A stretch of DNA of 64,000 nucleotides from Nomia melanderi (lineage: Eukaryota; Arthropoda; Insecta; Hymenoptera; Halictidae), in contig NC_134999.1 of assembly GCF_051020985.1 (NCBI RefSeq), positions 30,971,160 through 31,035,159 on the forward strand, written 5' to 3'. Each line of letters opens with the position of its first letter. Position 1 is the first letter of the stretch. Shown piece after piece: positions 45,531 to 59,060 of this stretch. The notes beneath the pieces were generated by a model. The model saw nothing but the letters and a program-made list of their open reading frames with translations, had not been told where the DNA came from and searched no databases. A program made the position numbers and the translations under genes.

Positions 45531-47940
45531 ATTGTCTATACATCAGGCACTAACCTGTGCCGCAATATTGCAACTTGATAGCTCCAAGTTTATTTTGTAA
45601 TAAATGCTTTTTAAATACTATTAATTAATTGATGACTAAGCGTCTGTTAATGATTAATCTATTAGCTTGCAGTTTCTCTTTGATTACGTCGGAGGTATTA
45701 GCGAGTGAATTAGATGTATTAATAGTGAAGTAATGAAATGGATAGCGGAGATGAGTGAAACCAACGGAACGAAGATTTTTATGGAGAATGATGGAATTGT
45801 TTTTTTCTCTGGTTTTTTAAGGAGTAATAGAGTTAGTGATATTTTGAAACTTTGAATTGATGTAAATGTTTAATACTATAATGATTATTATGTTGCTAAT
45901 ATGAAATTTGATGATACACACAGTACCATCGTTTTCCTATCTGCTGTTCGCCAGTAATTTAATTGTAAAAGTTGAATTATTGAAATAAATAAATTTTGTA
46001 AGACACTTAAATCTCAAACTTGTACTTTGTGAATAAATGATGAAACAATTGGAACTTAAGGAATAATAACAAGTAAGCGTTCAACACAAAACACATTGTA
46101 ATGAAGAGATATAACTCGCGATCGTTTTCCAATTTGTCACTGTCAAAACGTTCAATACCGTGAACAAAATTCCAACAGTTGTACTTTATCAAACGAAAAT
46201 AATTTCTTGGTATCGATGATCTATACACGACAAGAAACGTCGTCGTATAAACTTCTGTTACCGAACGTTTAGATATTAAACATGATATCCTCGCGTTACT
46301 CCAAAAATTTCGACTCAATGACAAGCAATATTCCGCCAATTACACAGAGATCAATTGAAAAGTACTCGCGTTATATAATCGGCGAAGTAATCGTGAAACG
46401 AAATTCTCGATCCCTTATCGCCGACGACGTTCATTTATCCGTAGATCGCTCCGTATCGTCGAACGTCAACATTTTGACCGAACGCTGAGTACGAACTCCA
46501 GCGGCGGACGACAATAGATGGTCGCACGTGTGTTTCGTAATTTTACGTGTGCTGTTCCCGTGAATGGCATCCAATTACATGCTCGATATAATTTCGTCGG
46601 CTATCGAAACAGGTATCGTCGATAGAGCAAACGCCTCGCAAATACTGATTCGTAAACGTCAAACAAGACACGATAATGATCGTATCATTTGCTCTATTTT
46701 GAAACAGCCGCCCGATCTAGACAGATTCTGTCACTGATATAATAGATTTTAAAATATTTGGAAGTAAATTGAACACGTCCAGAGCAAATTAATTTTTCCG
46801 AATCGATACGAAAGAACATAAATCGATTTCAAACGCTTTGAAGGCTTTATGGACACAAGCATAAAGGCTGTGTCCTATTTTTTAACGCAGAAATTTATTT
46901 TCTGTCCGACGCGTTGAGAAGTATCTATTATCGGTAATGAAAAGGTGTAATAACGTGTAATTTGGCGTGAACTGAATTTTACAAGATTTGTTGTCTCGTA
47001 GATCATCGAAGTTTAAACATTGCAGTGGAAAAATCGAATGAACTGCGTGTAGTAGAGGCGTGTTTCTTAGATAGCGAGCAGCCTGCCTGAGACACTATCA
47101 GAAATAAACGTCAGTCACTGTTAGAGTGAAATGTGTTTTACACGCGGAAAATTGTGGAGCATACAATTTACAACGATCGCGACTGTCATTTGGTTGACTT
47201 ACCAAGTACCGTGTCTAACAATTATTTAGTGAATGGATACTATTGTTCTCAATGAAACGCCGGAATGAATGGCGACGATATACGAGCGAAACCTAACTTA
47301 AAGTAAACACTTCGGACACATTGTTCACTTGACACTACATAATATTTCTCAGGCGGAGTTCATTGTTTCAAATTCGCTCTCGTTTGAACGAAAACCCATT
47401 TCATTAATTTTCTTATCTATCAATGAACGTCACTTGAAAACGCTAAATTCATTCATCTTGATTCTTTTAATCACGTAATGATACAGTATTATTTTCATGG
47501 GATACTAAACATTTTACGATAAACAATTAATAAATATATTAATAATCCTCTTTGGTGAGCAGTTCTTTGCTAACCAATAGCGTCAATCTCATAAATAAGA
47601 TCGATCCAATAAACACGATTTCATTATCGATTCCTGCCATACCTCTAAAAAGATAAGATTCTTTAATACAACAATTTCTCGATGGTATACATGTTCACAC
47701 AGGCTGCAAATATTCTGCATTCAACCAAAAGAATCTTGATACTGAACCCTGCTCAACGTTGTCAATCTCAAGCACAACTGCCAACCAAAGAAACGTCAAT
47801 CTAACATCTCCAAACCTTCAGATCCAACCAAGCAACGTAACCTCGCGTTATCCTAACAAAACCGAAGGCTTCTCAAGAAGAAGTACACCTCCTAATCAAA
47901 CATTATCCGCAATCTCTCCAAACAATCCCCTGAAAACCTG
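45531..47940. other. Long AT-rich stretch
   Basis: A 110-codon minus frame (46007-46339) and a 68-codon plus frame (46282-46488) overlap slightly and are unrecognised. Nothing else is seen. Confidence 0.55.
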
Positions 47941-49260
47941 ATCATCGGACTCACCAGTATAACACCAGGCCGGCCAGACAACAGGGCTTTCGGTGTCCAG
48001 CTCCCTCATTCTCTCAGCGACCCGCGGACATCTCCACTCCGTACGTCCCGACGTGGCGGTAAGTATGTCCAGTTTGATCTTCGATAGAAGCTTCCGTCCA
48101 AACGAAGAACGTCACCGATCGACGTCCCCTCGAGCAAAAGCGAGAACCACAACAGTAGTCTCTCTGAATAATCCCTTTCTTTCGTCCTTCCGCGCAAACG
48201 GTCCGTCACTTTACGGGGAAACCACCTGTCGAACGTCGGGTATCAGGTCGAGCCGCGCGCGCAGCGAGGAGGTCGGTCAAAGATCATGCCTTCGGCCGAG
48301 ACGATCGACGAGACTCGGGGCCGAGGTGCAAGAAATCCGCTGTGCCCCTTTTATCGGACGGTTGCACGTGCGCGACGCGATTCCAGGAGACAGATAACCG
48401 TAGATAAGCGGTCTGCGCCGGCGATAAGGCACGGCAGATCCGTCATCGACTCGGTCCCCTGCCCTTGTGACTTTCTCCGGGACGACCTCCGCTTCTGCCT
48501 CTCTTCCTCGCTGTCCTCTCCGCCTCTTTCTCCACGCGTGTTACACGAAACGATGTTTCGCACTCGCCTCAGAATCGCGCACTAAATGTCACGGAAATGT
48601 CAATGAGGAGTCGCGGACGTTTGACACCTTCACTGTCCCCTTCCTCCGCTGTCCCCAAGCCAGGCCGACCCGGGGAACCAGTCTTCCTTCTCGGCCGGCG
48701 TTCGAACCGTATGTTCTTGCGCACTATCCGCCGATATCACTGACAACACTCGCGTAAACTCCGATCCGATCGAATATTCCCTTCTGCCGATCGCGATCGC
48801 CGGATCAAGGTGGACGTCGCCGGACACCTGGCTCTGCCGAAGCTTCAGCGCCCGGTGGAAGCAAACGATCCGCGGGGGCCGAGAATCGAATTGGCTGTTC
48901 TAGCTCGATCGGTCGTTGATCACACGGCAGCCTGGACCAGCGGCCAGAGAATCATTCTTCCGTCGTTCCTCGGCGTATATTCGTTTAATCTCGCGGCGGG
49001 CCAGCAACGGCGGGAACGCGACACGCCGAGAGGCGACACCGGATCGAGTGCGGGGGGAGGACACGCGACGGTACACCAGGCGACGGTTCACCAGGCGACG
49101 ACCCGGTAGCGACGGAATCGTGATAGGATAACCGCGATCGATCGTTCGCCTCCACGTTCCGGGAGGATCGTTGACGTAGCGCAGGATGACACGACACTAC
49201 AAACACGGCACTGGGCTGCGTGAGGCGACGTCCGAAGGGGACAGAGACAGAGGGAGATGC

Positions 49261-49500
49261 CGGGTAGGGGGTGAGAAGGGGAGACAGAGAAAGGGGGAGG
49301 AACAGAAAGACAGAGAGAGAAAGAGAGAGAGGCAGATTGAAAGAGCGAACGAGCCAGCGAGTGAGTGAGTACGCTTCGAAGAAAAAAGACAGATAAAAAA
49401 GAAAGACAGAGATAGAGAGGTGGACAGACGAGCAGAGAAGAAGAGGAAGCAGAAGAGAAGAGAGAGAAAGATAGACAGGTAGACAGAGACAGAGAAAGAA

Positions 49501-49531
<31 letters not shown>

Positions 49532-49550
49532 GAAAGAGAGAGAGGGAAGA
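49261..49550 (+). repeat. Long purine (GA-rich) tract
   Basis: Nearly uninterrupted A/G sequence, dominated by GA and GAAA words with scattered C and T, ending in a pure (GA)n run near 49500-49520. On the minus strand it translates into a long Ser/Leu repeat that should not be taken as protein. GA-rich tracts are typical binding sites for GAGA-type factors in insects. Confidence 0.85.
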
Positions 49551-49590
49551 ACCTGACCACCGGACACACTGGCTTGGTAGGCACGACACA

Positions 49591-49600
49591 CAGGTAAGCG
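49591..49600 (+). promoter_or_regulatory. candidate 5' splice donor in GC island
   Basis: CACAG/GTAAGCGG, with the GT at 49594-49595, matches the donor consensus. It lies just downstream of the purine tract, where an untranslated first exon might end. No downstream acceptor can be assigned. Confidence 0.3.
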
Positions 49601-50013
49601 GAGTGGCACTTAGGTTGGTGCACCTGCCGCGAGAGTCCGCGTCGTAATGGGAGCGGGGCAACGGGCGGCAGGTAGGCAGGCCTACCGCTCGTCAACCTGC
49701 GGAGAAGGGGAATCAGTCACATGGCGAGGTGCCCCGGCCGCGGCTGCCTGGCCTGGCGAACAAGGAGGTGGTAGCGGTGGCAAGTGGTGGTGGACAAAGG
49801 TAGTGGGCCGGGTGGTGGTGGCCGGCAGGAGCGGCAGGGTGGTGGTCGGCTGCGGTGGTAGGATCGCAGGACGAAAGGAGTAGGAACCGGAGAAGAGGTC
49901 CTCCGACCGGAGCGCGCCACCGGAGCCGGGAGAAGTAACCTGTCGCGGCCCCGTTCTTTGCGGATGATTCCCCACAATGGGCCCGCAAAGATAATATTTT
50001 CTTTTCGGGGCCC

Positions 50014-50038
50014 CGACGCGACGCGACGCGACGCGACG
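50014..50038 (+). repeat. (CGACG)5 microsatellite
   Basis: Five tandem CGACG units at the end of the GC island. A shorter version of the same motif occurs at 44099. Confidence 0.9.
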
Positions 50039-50130
50039 TGGACGTTGGCCCACTCGACCCGCTGACGGCGCAGAAACTGACTAGAGGAGGATCTCGCGCG
50101 CCCACTCCAGGACGGACTCTGTTTCACAGG

Positions 50131-53100
50131 AACATCCGCGCTGGGAATTTTCGGGGAACTTTTTTCGAGTAGTTTGTTTGATGAGCGTATCTTCGGGCAG
50201 ACGATGATCGGGGAGTCTTGTAGATTCGCGGGATGCGTGTTTGGCTATGGTTCCGGGTCGCAGGTTTTGTTGTTGTGTGATTTGTATGCTTGGTTCGTCT
50301 TCGAAGTGGCTTCTATTTGTTGGAATAGGGACTTTTTTAGACGTCGAGGTTTGAATCGTGCGTATAGCAGGACTTTTGGTATTGATTTTCCTTGAAGAAC
50401 GGTAGGTTGTATTTCAGTTTGTGAGTTGGGTGTTTTGTTGTTTTTTTAATGCATTTTCGGCGAAGTTGACTGATAATTGGGTGTTAATGGAATTGTTTGT
50501 ATTTTGGTTGGAGGAAGGTTGGATAGTAATTTGTTTTGTGTGTTGTATGTTTGGTCCTGTCTGTTTTGATGTATATGAGTTATTCGTAACTTTCTCTTAA
50601 CAAAATTTATTGTATATTATGTTGGTATTAATAGTTTCTCGATAAGAATCGGTATTTTGAAATATTCCTTGCTCGATATACATCCGTTCAAAGTGAAGCG
50701 CTAAGTGAACCGGCGGTAACGGTATCCTCGAACAAAGTGGCTAACTACTTGGCTCATTGGAGATATTCGAACATTCTTTAGATGTTTCGGATCGCTACGA
50801 CATTACAAGAATTATCCTTAACGTTGTCACAGGAGCCTTGCGTTTTAGCAACTGGTCTTTAACGTGCAGTGTCCTCGGGTTATTTATAAATAAAGAAGTC
50901 TGTGCAAGCAAGGCCCTCTTCAAGGTTTCGTTATAATGATCAGGATAATTATGCTCAATGTAGCTTCAAATATGTTCGTTATGCACATCCGTTCGATAGT
51001 TTCACCACAATTATTTCATTTGATGTAAACTTCGATTCTTAATGGGAAGCATTGAATTTGTAATGTCCCAAGTAAATGCATGGAAGTACACAAAAATGGT
51101 AAAATTACAATCATTAATCATTATTTACCACAATTAAAACCTTTACTAGTTCCTTAATTATCTAATGTTTTGTTAAAAACTTATTTTCAGTTAAAATAAA
51201 GAATAGAAAATATTAATTTTGTATGAAATGAAAATATTAACAGGAAATATTAATTTTGTATTCTAATTCTTTTATCCGATAATTATAACATTATTAACAC
51301 TTATAGATTCATTAATAACCACCAACAAAAATAATATGAATACTTTACTTCCGCATATTCAAGTATCATCGCCTCTTCCCACTACACTAACGCCCGAACC
51401 AACGCGAAGAAACTAGAAAGTCAGGCGTGATCGGACGAATAAAAATTACATAGTACTACAAAATCATATCTTGATTAATGACCAGCAGATTTACTTCCCA
51501 GTAACCGATACCGAACGCCAAAGAAGTATAATTTCCACACATAATCAAACGCTTTTGCAAACGCTCCATCGGCTTCGAAGCCTTTCAGGCAAATTCTCAC
51601 TTTCATAGACCATTTTATAAATACCAGGCTCGAAGGAGAAAGTTCATTTTGCCAATTACAAGGACGATTAAGATCGTGGCGGAATAAAAATTTAATGAAT
51701 ATTCGTGGTTCTTGCCTCGTAGCGTTTTATACGCGTACTTCACGTCGTAAGTCGCACAAAATCCGACGATACGACTGCAAAATTGCCGGGGCAACGAATC
51801 GGCGAGCGAAAATAGAAATACTCGGAAAGAATAGAACAAGGAGGAGAAAGTGATTCCTTCATTTAGATTTTATTGCTGTTCGGACAAAAGACGTACGCAG
51901 CACTTTCGTATTTTCTGCCCGGCCGGCTATGGCTTCCTACAAAGATCGTTGCCGAGTCCCATATTTGGATTCCTCGGTGGTATAGAAGAGTATTGAATTC
52001 CAGGCGTTTCCAGCCGATTCCGCTGGGCACAACCTGATGGCAGATTGTCTCCTGACTCGTTGTCCGGTGAACGTCGCAGCGCTGTCTAACTACGTCTTTC
52101 TTTACGTCTCTAGCTGCGCGGAGTTACGTTTCGTCTAGGCGGACAGTATATCGATAAAACCAGACAAGAATGCCTTGTTCCACCCAAACACGGGGATATG
52201 GACGTGGCTCGGGAACAACTGCCTCTACCTTTGGACGCGACGATATACCGGCATTCAATTATCTTCGTGTGCTCCGAATGATTGGATATTGTTCTCCGGG
52301 TCCGGGGAAAGGGAGATTACTAAAACTTTCTGATTTAATCGTGTCCTGATTGTACCGGCTTCTGTGGAACGTTTGCAAAGGTGAGAAGTAGCTGATTCTT
52401 ACTTGGAAAATTAGGAGATGAAAGTGAGTTGAATGTTATTTTATGTAAGATGTATAGATTTTTTTCGAATTTTTAATTGGCAAGTTTCTATTTAGGGAAA
52501 AATTAAGCGTTACTGTATTTTGACAGTGTGTAATATTTTGAAATCCATTTATTTCTAGTGAGAGATATGATATTAGGATAGTTCTGTTTGTATATGGTTG
52601 GTTTGTTAAAAAGAATTATTGGTTCAGTGTATTTAATATATTCGAGTGAAGTCTCGTAGTGTTATATCATTGCAGATTGTTACTATTCCCGATAATGTTT
52701 ATAAATATTGGAAGAGATAAGGTATATTTGTATTCCGTAATAATCTGACATAAATTGATAAACAGAAGATACTAATATCAACAGCAAACAGATAATACCG
52801 CACTATCCGCGTTTACTAGAAGTAGAAACAGTGAGCAATGACCAGACACATTAACCAGAAATCAAACCGAGCACTTTCGCAAATTAAATTCTCTCAAAAA
52901 CGAAGCTTCCCAACAAATCTTCATTATTCAATATAAAATCAACATTCACAATTACTAACAAATTTTAATCATAAAATAAACTCCTTCGTCCAACGAAACG
53001 ACTGAAACCAACAAATTAAAAAACACACTGCACAAATCATAATCTCCAAACACCCGAACGATTAACTCAAACCTCCCAGTCATTCAAATTCCATTTGCAA
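50131..53100. other. Long AT-rich stretch with a GC patch at 51880-52330
   Basis: A direct repeat AAATATTAATTTTGTAT occurs twice near 51208 and 51246. No open frame is recognised. Confidence 0.55.
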
Positions 53101-54110
53101 TTAATCCGCTGAACCCCATTAGCCGTCCTCTAAGCAACAATCATCCGACTAAGTGTCGAAACGCGCGCAGAATGATATTCATACACCCGTTCCCCGAACC
53201 GATCAAAAAACTCGTTCCGAGCAAAGAAGCTCTCACCACCCTTCAATTACTCCTTAGACGAAAATAAAGAAAACGCTCCGGTATACCCGTCACCACAGGT
53301 ATTAAGGTTCGCCTTTTCGTTAATACCTGCGACGCAACCCCGGTCCCACGACTTAACTCTCGTGTGTCGCAACATCGTTATCGGCGTAGAATATCGCTAT
53401 ACGGCCAGTGTCCTGGAAGTGTTGCCCTAGGCGTCACTGCGTGGCGAACGCGACCAGGACGCGGAGCGAAACGAGCCTGCAACCGTGCACCACGGTAGGG
53501 TACACCGAGAGCCACGTGAACCACGGATGAGGAGCTTGTTAGGTTAACCATCACATTGTTTCACGAGGGCGTGGTGGAGCCGTTGTTCGCGGCGAGTGCG
53601 TGGAGAACGTCTACCAGCCGGGGCCTAACTTCCCTCTTCCTCTCCGGCTCGCCCTCTCTCTCGGTTAGCCGAAGAAGATCGGAGCCCTGCCATCGAGAGC
53701 GATATATCGCGGCCCGATATATATCACTCGGCGGAGCACTCGACTTCCATACGTCCGCTCGGGCGTACATATGTACGCGTACATCGCCCGCGGGCTGGCT
53801 TCAAGGTCCTCGTTTAGATATCCGCTCGCTCCGAGATTATTCGAGGCAGCGACGTCGCCTCGCTGCCCCGCGCCGTGCGTTACACACCGGCATCCTATAT
53901 CTGGTCTGATCTGGTCAGCTTCCGGAGCTAACGATTACCACCTCGGCCATTTTCTTTCGCGGCCCTGGATTCGATTAAACGGTCCGTCGACCCCCACCCG
54001 TACTGACGGCGAAGCGGTAATCGGTGATGCCAAAGATTAGCGTCAATCCGATGGATTGCCATTCTGTGCCCGGCAACCCGATACGCGATTAGCTATGATA
54101 ATGACGGGGA
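53101..54110. other. GC island
   Basis: CpG-rich from about 53140. Plus frames 53556-53909 and 53771-54040 overlap a minus frame and are not recognised. Confidence 0.5.
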
Positions 54111-54118
54111 ATATTTCT

Positions 54119-54640
54119 GGACTGGTCTTCGCTCGGAGGTTGTTCCGTCTTTATGCGGACGCTGGACTTTCTTATAGATACTTGGAAGATAGTTTTATAG
54201 CTGCGCAACCTGTGGCTAAGTGAATAAGAAGTTATAATCTTGAGTACGAGATATTCCAAAATTGTCTTTGAATGCACAGCTGATATTGGGGTCTTTGGTA
54301 TGAAGTTCTGGTGGACAGGATTCGATTACTATGTGCACATATGTATCGCGTGGACTGAGTAGGTAGAGATAATATTGGGTAGAAGTTTCTCAATTGGTCC
54401 TTGAATCTTCCGCTTCTGCGGAGGGTTCTTAGAAGACAGGCTTAAATTGCTGGGTACTCGTGTGTATGACACAGGTTGACTGAGCAGTAGTTGTATCGGG
54501 TAGGCACTTATGGACTGGTTTTCGAATGTTGCCGGTGTTAGGAAGGTATCGCCGATATCTGGGAGATAGACTGAATAGTTATGCAGATGACTCGAGCAGG
54601 TTAATAAGCTGCGATATTAGTGGCGAAGGATTGAGGGTGC
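54119..54640 (+). repeat. Decayed minisatellite, four units of about 120-140 bp
   Basis: Unit anchors (T/G)GT(C/T)(T/C)T(T/C)GAAT lie at 54124, 54263, 54396 and 54517. Units 2 and 3 share GACTGAGTAGGTAG/GACTGAGCAGTAG and ATTGGGTAGAAG/ATCGGGTAGGCA blocks; units 1 and 4 share GGAAGATAG/GGGAGATAG and GTTAATAAG-type blocks. Divergence is high. Confidence 0.55.
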
Positions 54641-56000
54641 ATGGTGTTCCACAAGAAATGATATCTTACAGAAATGAATGGAGACTCAGCGTGGAAAGAA
54701 TGTCCGGCAACGGATTATCTGAAGAAACGTCTAGATACAAATTGATAGAGAATACGAAAGATAACCATGAAGATTCATAAAATAGATAATAGCAGTGCTT
54801 GTGCCAATTAGTAGGAGGAATATAGATACATCTAAATGTACACTTCTATCTTAACCAAACCAATGGAGGATAAATTTATATAACAAGTACCAACAAGCTC
54901 GAACTTCTCTGATGATCGACTCCCCAAATAAAGGAGCTAATTAAAAAACTCGATCATCTTCTCTCCTCTAGTTTAGCACGCATCTAAAATACGAACCACT
55001 CCACCCACTCGATCATTCCGCGTTCCCCTAGCCCGATTAATTCGACTTTCCCCGTAACTTGTGTCATTACTCTCGCCACATACATTTCATCCGCCAGCGT
55101 CCATAAAAGCTACACGTGCCGGGAAATAGCGCATCACTCCTCGGAGTGATTTTTATTCACGATTTTCCGAGCGGTGTCGAATGTATCTCCGACCGGTCGG
55201 CATGGCAGGAAACGTTAAAGCGGAATCTATATTTCAAGAAACAGCTAGACGAACGGAAGACGATCGCTCCGGGATCGACCCGTTAAAGGCGTCCCGGTCG
55301 GACTGGAAGCCGTAGCTAGCCATAGCTCATCCTCGGAGCTGAAGTAACCAGTGGCGTTCATGAATACGTGTTCATTATTTATGAGCAACGCCTCTCGGCA
55401 TCAACTGGACCAGCCTCTCTATACACCGGTAGGCACGAAGAGAGGCAGCCGGATAACGTATTACGTCTTCATATTTTTTTCCCTTGATGCACACCCGGTA
55501 ATTAAAGGTGCCCCGCCAAGGTCTCGGATGATTTATCGGCTGTGCCCGTTCAGCCTGATAAGATGGGACCAACTGATAACGAGGTGCCTTTTGTACATCG
55601 AGGCCCCTGATCGAACTGAAACTCTCCTCTCTCTCTCGCACTCTCGCGCTTCCTCTGCCGTTCGGTGCCGTGCCCCGGCCGTGTTATTCGAGATCTGCCA
55701 GCGGAGCTGATGTTCCAGAGCTTCTTCGGCCAACATCCTCTCCGCTGACTTCGCCGAACCAACCGTCCCCGCGGATCAACACGCAATTACGAATTTCGAG
55801 GTGAAGTCGATTCCGTTCCCCGATACTGCGTGAAAGTTCCGGATTATTTTTGTACACGGCGATGTCGAATATCTTCTTGACGTATTTTAATGTACTGCCT
55901 TGGGAATTATCCTGATGTTTGTTCGTTGCGAAGGGAGCTGCTGGGGATTCTGGTCGAGCTAAGTTTGAACATTGGAAAGTTCGTGAGAATGCGTTCGCAA
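54641..56000. other. Mixed stretch with GC island at 55000-55990
   Basis: Overlapping frames on both strands at 55351-55786 are unrecognised; a short CT-rich microsatellite lies near 55622-55645. Nothing else is seen. Confidence 0.5.
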
Positions 56001-57840
56001 TGTTATCCGTCGTTTGTGTACGTTTTAAAAAATAATACAAGATTATAGTGATTTTGGGTCGACGATGAGAATTAATGTTTCATATTGTCGGTAAGAAATA
56101 ACATTTACAACTGTTATTTTAACATTTATCTTGAAAATAACAGTACGACATTTTATGAAAATAAAGGTAACTGATTCATTGATCAATCTGATAATTAACG
56201 CCTTGTATTACTATTTACTTGAGGTAAATTCTGGTCATAATTGTAGAGTAGAGTATCTCACTCGTGATGTTTATGTATGGCCTGAAATTGTGACCCCGCG
56301 CCTCACTCGCGACATTCATGTTTGTTTCGAAATTATTACCACGAATGAGACTCGTGAAAGTAGTGCAATGGGTTAATAATGCTTGGAATAAATTTTTTTG
56401 AATAACATCAGTGGAGGAAAATTAAAGGATCTGCTCTAAAAGTAATATTTTCTGCGAGCAGGTGTTTTAAATTCTATGTTGTCAAGATGAGAAGTATTCC
56501 GAGCCCTAAATCGTCGCTTTCTTTTGCAGTTCAAAAAATTTAATTGAAAGATTCCCCAAGAACGTCTCGTTTTTTCATCCTTCACGAGAGACTCCTTACT
56601 CGGCAGGAAGAATCAATCCTAATTCATGCTTTCGACTCCAATCATCATATTTCCCGGCGAAGATTACAGCGTTCCGAAACACTGTAATCCGCACAGCCGA
56701 GGCATGCCGAAACACGGCACTTAACAATAAGTAAATCGAAATTGCTTTGAAAGCTCGCGCCAATTCATCCTAACCAAATTAATAGTGCAGCTACTATCGC
56801 ATTAATTCATTGTGCATGAAATAAAAGATGAATCTTATATATATTCATTAAATATCTATTTAATATTGAATCTTATTAAATTTATGTAAAAATTTTGTTT
56901 TATATTTCTTATTTGTGTGTGTACCTTAATTTTTATCTTCGTTGTTATGAGGTGCTGTGATAAATATTATTGTAACAGAGGTCATTGATCTCTTAACAAG
57001 ATGAATATACAATACAAATGATAAATTGGAAGACGTATGAAATACATTAATTGTTATTAAGATAAATAAGAAAATGTACAAAATAATTGACAGTTTTAAT
57101 ATATTATCAAAGATGAATTGTTGAAAATATTGAGATATACCTTGAAGCAGTTAATAGTGACAATTTTGAGGTTACTTTGTATTTCTTTCAGCTGTACATG
57201 AACTGCATAAACACATGTGATTTGTTTAGGTTCTATACGGGAACTTTAACGAGAACTTTATCAGAAGAATATTAACATGACACATATCACTTCAAATATC
57301 TGTTATAATTTATATAATGAATGCAAGCTTCTGAAGCACCGCAACACCACATTCCCAACTTGAGCAAAGAGCGCGAAATGTCACCCTCACTGCGCGCGGA
57401 GCTATGCTAGTGGTACACTGGTCACGTGACACAGCTAGACGCGCGGAAATCAAATTTGGTGAACGTCACTGTGTTCCAATTCAAATCTTATTTTAGCAGC
57501 TTCATTTCATGTTGTAAATAAAATATTGAAATAATCCTAGTAGGAAAATTGAATACTCTAATTATTCATAACACCACTAAAATCAATGAAACTGTATTTT
57601 TATTTTAGTTTAATTATGCAACCAACATATAATAATCTGAATAAAAATTCATACAAAGAAAAAATAAATAAACTTCACCTAATAATACTAAAAATATGAA
57701 TTCATAAAGTTATCATTATATATAACAATCCCTTCTCTATCAAAACAAATCCTTATCAAACAACCTTACAAATATCGATACAAAGAATACGATTCAACTA
57801 TTATCGCAAGACAGTAATTCCACGATACAAACTATTCTTC
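56001..57840. other. AT-rich stretch with acceptor-like sites
   Basis: Strong plus-strand acceptor-like sequences are CGCTTTCTTTTGCAG ending at 56529 and TTTGTATTTCTTTCAG ending at 57191. The second is followed by 28 open codons (57192-57275) with no recognisable content. No donor pairs with them convincingly. Confidence 0.45.
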
Positions 57841-59060
57841 TCTCCAACAGCTCGAATCATCGGCGCAGCACCCTCGACTCATGAAACAGCACGCCGAAAG
57901 CTCTGAGCACAATGCCCCTTTCTCGGCAGCCTCATGCATAGACATCAACAGTGCCGTTGACCAAAGAAAATTTACGCCCATCGACAAAACAGGGACCGCG
58001 AGAAAGAGAGAAAGAGGGAGAACAAGAGCGAGAGAGATAGAGAAAGGAAGGTGGAGAACGGTGACGAGGAAACCGACGACCCGGGTCCCGATGATGATTT
58101 CGAAGATTTAATTGAGACGTCGAGCCGGTACTAAAAAAGACCCTGCCCCGTCACCCTCCTCGCCCGGTCGTCCCCTCGCTTGGGTTCTTCACCGCTCATG
58201 GTCTTCTTCCGGGCGAGAAGGGGGACGGCGCCCTATCGGATGGCCCGTCGGATTTTTCGACCCGTTTCGGTGGACGTTTTATTGGCCGTTTGATTTACGA
58301 GAAGCTCCACTCGCCGCGTAATTTGTTGCGCCGTATTTAATTTGCTTTAAAAGCATCCGCGTTAAAAGCCACGGGGACACGAGGCAGGGGGTGAAAAGAG
58401 GAGGGAGAAGAAAGAAGAAGAAGAGGGCAGGGCAGGGAACGGTCCTCGATGGATTCCCGGTCGCAGAGAGGCGTAAAAACGATAAGGGGCACCTGCTTTA
58501 CGGAATTTTTATTATGATGTATGCGGCGAACACGCGACGAGTCGCGGTCTTAATGAGCCATGAAGAGATCAGGACTATCGGCCGGCCGCCTCTCGATAGG
58601 AGACGCTCGCTTCTTCTTCTTCTTCTCTCCTCATCTTCCGTCGCGCGGGATTCTGGTACCACTCGTCACCGCTTGTCTCCCCACCGGTCCCGCTCGATTT
58701 ATATCTTAACCGACGGCTCGGGATCGTTATTTTTGCGGTTTCGCGGTGTTTCCAGGCGTCGCGATGGCCGGCTCGATGCCGCGGAACGTGTTCGATCGTG
58801 AGATGCGCCCGGCCCCGGATCGTTCGGGATCGAGGCGGATCGTCCGTCGCGGGCGAATTCGATGTAAATCGGTTTCACGGATCGCTGAACGCTCGAAAGT
58901 CCCGATTAATAAGTCGGGAACATGAGTTCGCGGAGGTGACACGCTCATTCGCGCCGAGCCGTTTGTTACTTAGTCAGTCCGGGGCGGCGGATACGGGTGT
59001 CGTCGGCTTGTTTCGATGTTCCTGCGGGATTCCGGTGTAGCTCGGTTCTCTTTTTATCCC
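57841..59060. other. GC island with two purine tracts
   Basis: GA-rich tracts lie at about 57999-58056 and 58381-58440, and a CTT repeat at 58611-58626. Open frames (57881-58111, 58112-58321, 58391-58801 plus; 58727-58948 minus) are Arg-rich and not recognised. Confidence 0.5.

Larger units (their letters stand above)
47941..50130. other. Strongest GC/CpG island; possible promoter and first exon
   Basis: About 2.2 kb of CpG-rich DNA, with the plus strand purine-rich at 49261-49550. It includes a 15-bp direct repeat (CACCAGGCGACGGTT, 49075-49104), a good donor at 49594 and a (CGACG)5 repeat at 50014-50038. Open frames are Arg/Ser/Gly/Pro-rich and low complexity on both strands. Its size and composition make it the best promoter/5' UTR candidate in the window; this is inference. 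Confidence 0.45.

Noticed and set aside
48985..49695. Minus-strand open frame of 236 codons, Ser/Leu-rich
   Set aside because: It is the translation of the GA microsatellite; two other minus frames are equally open over the same tract.
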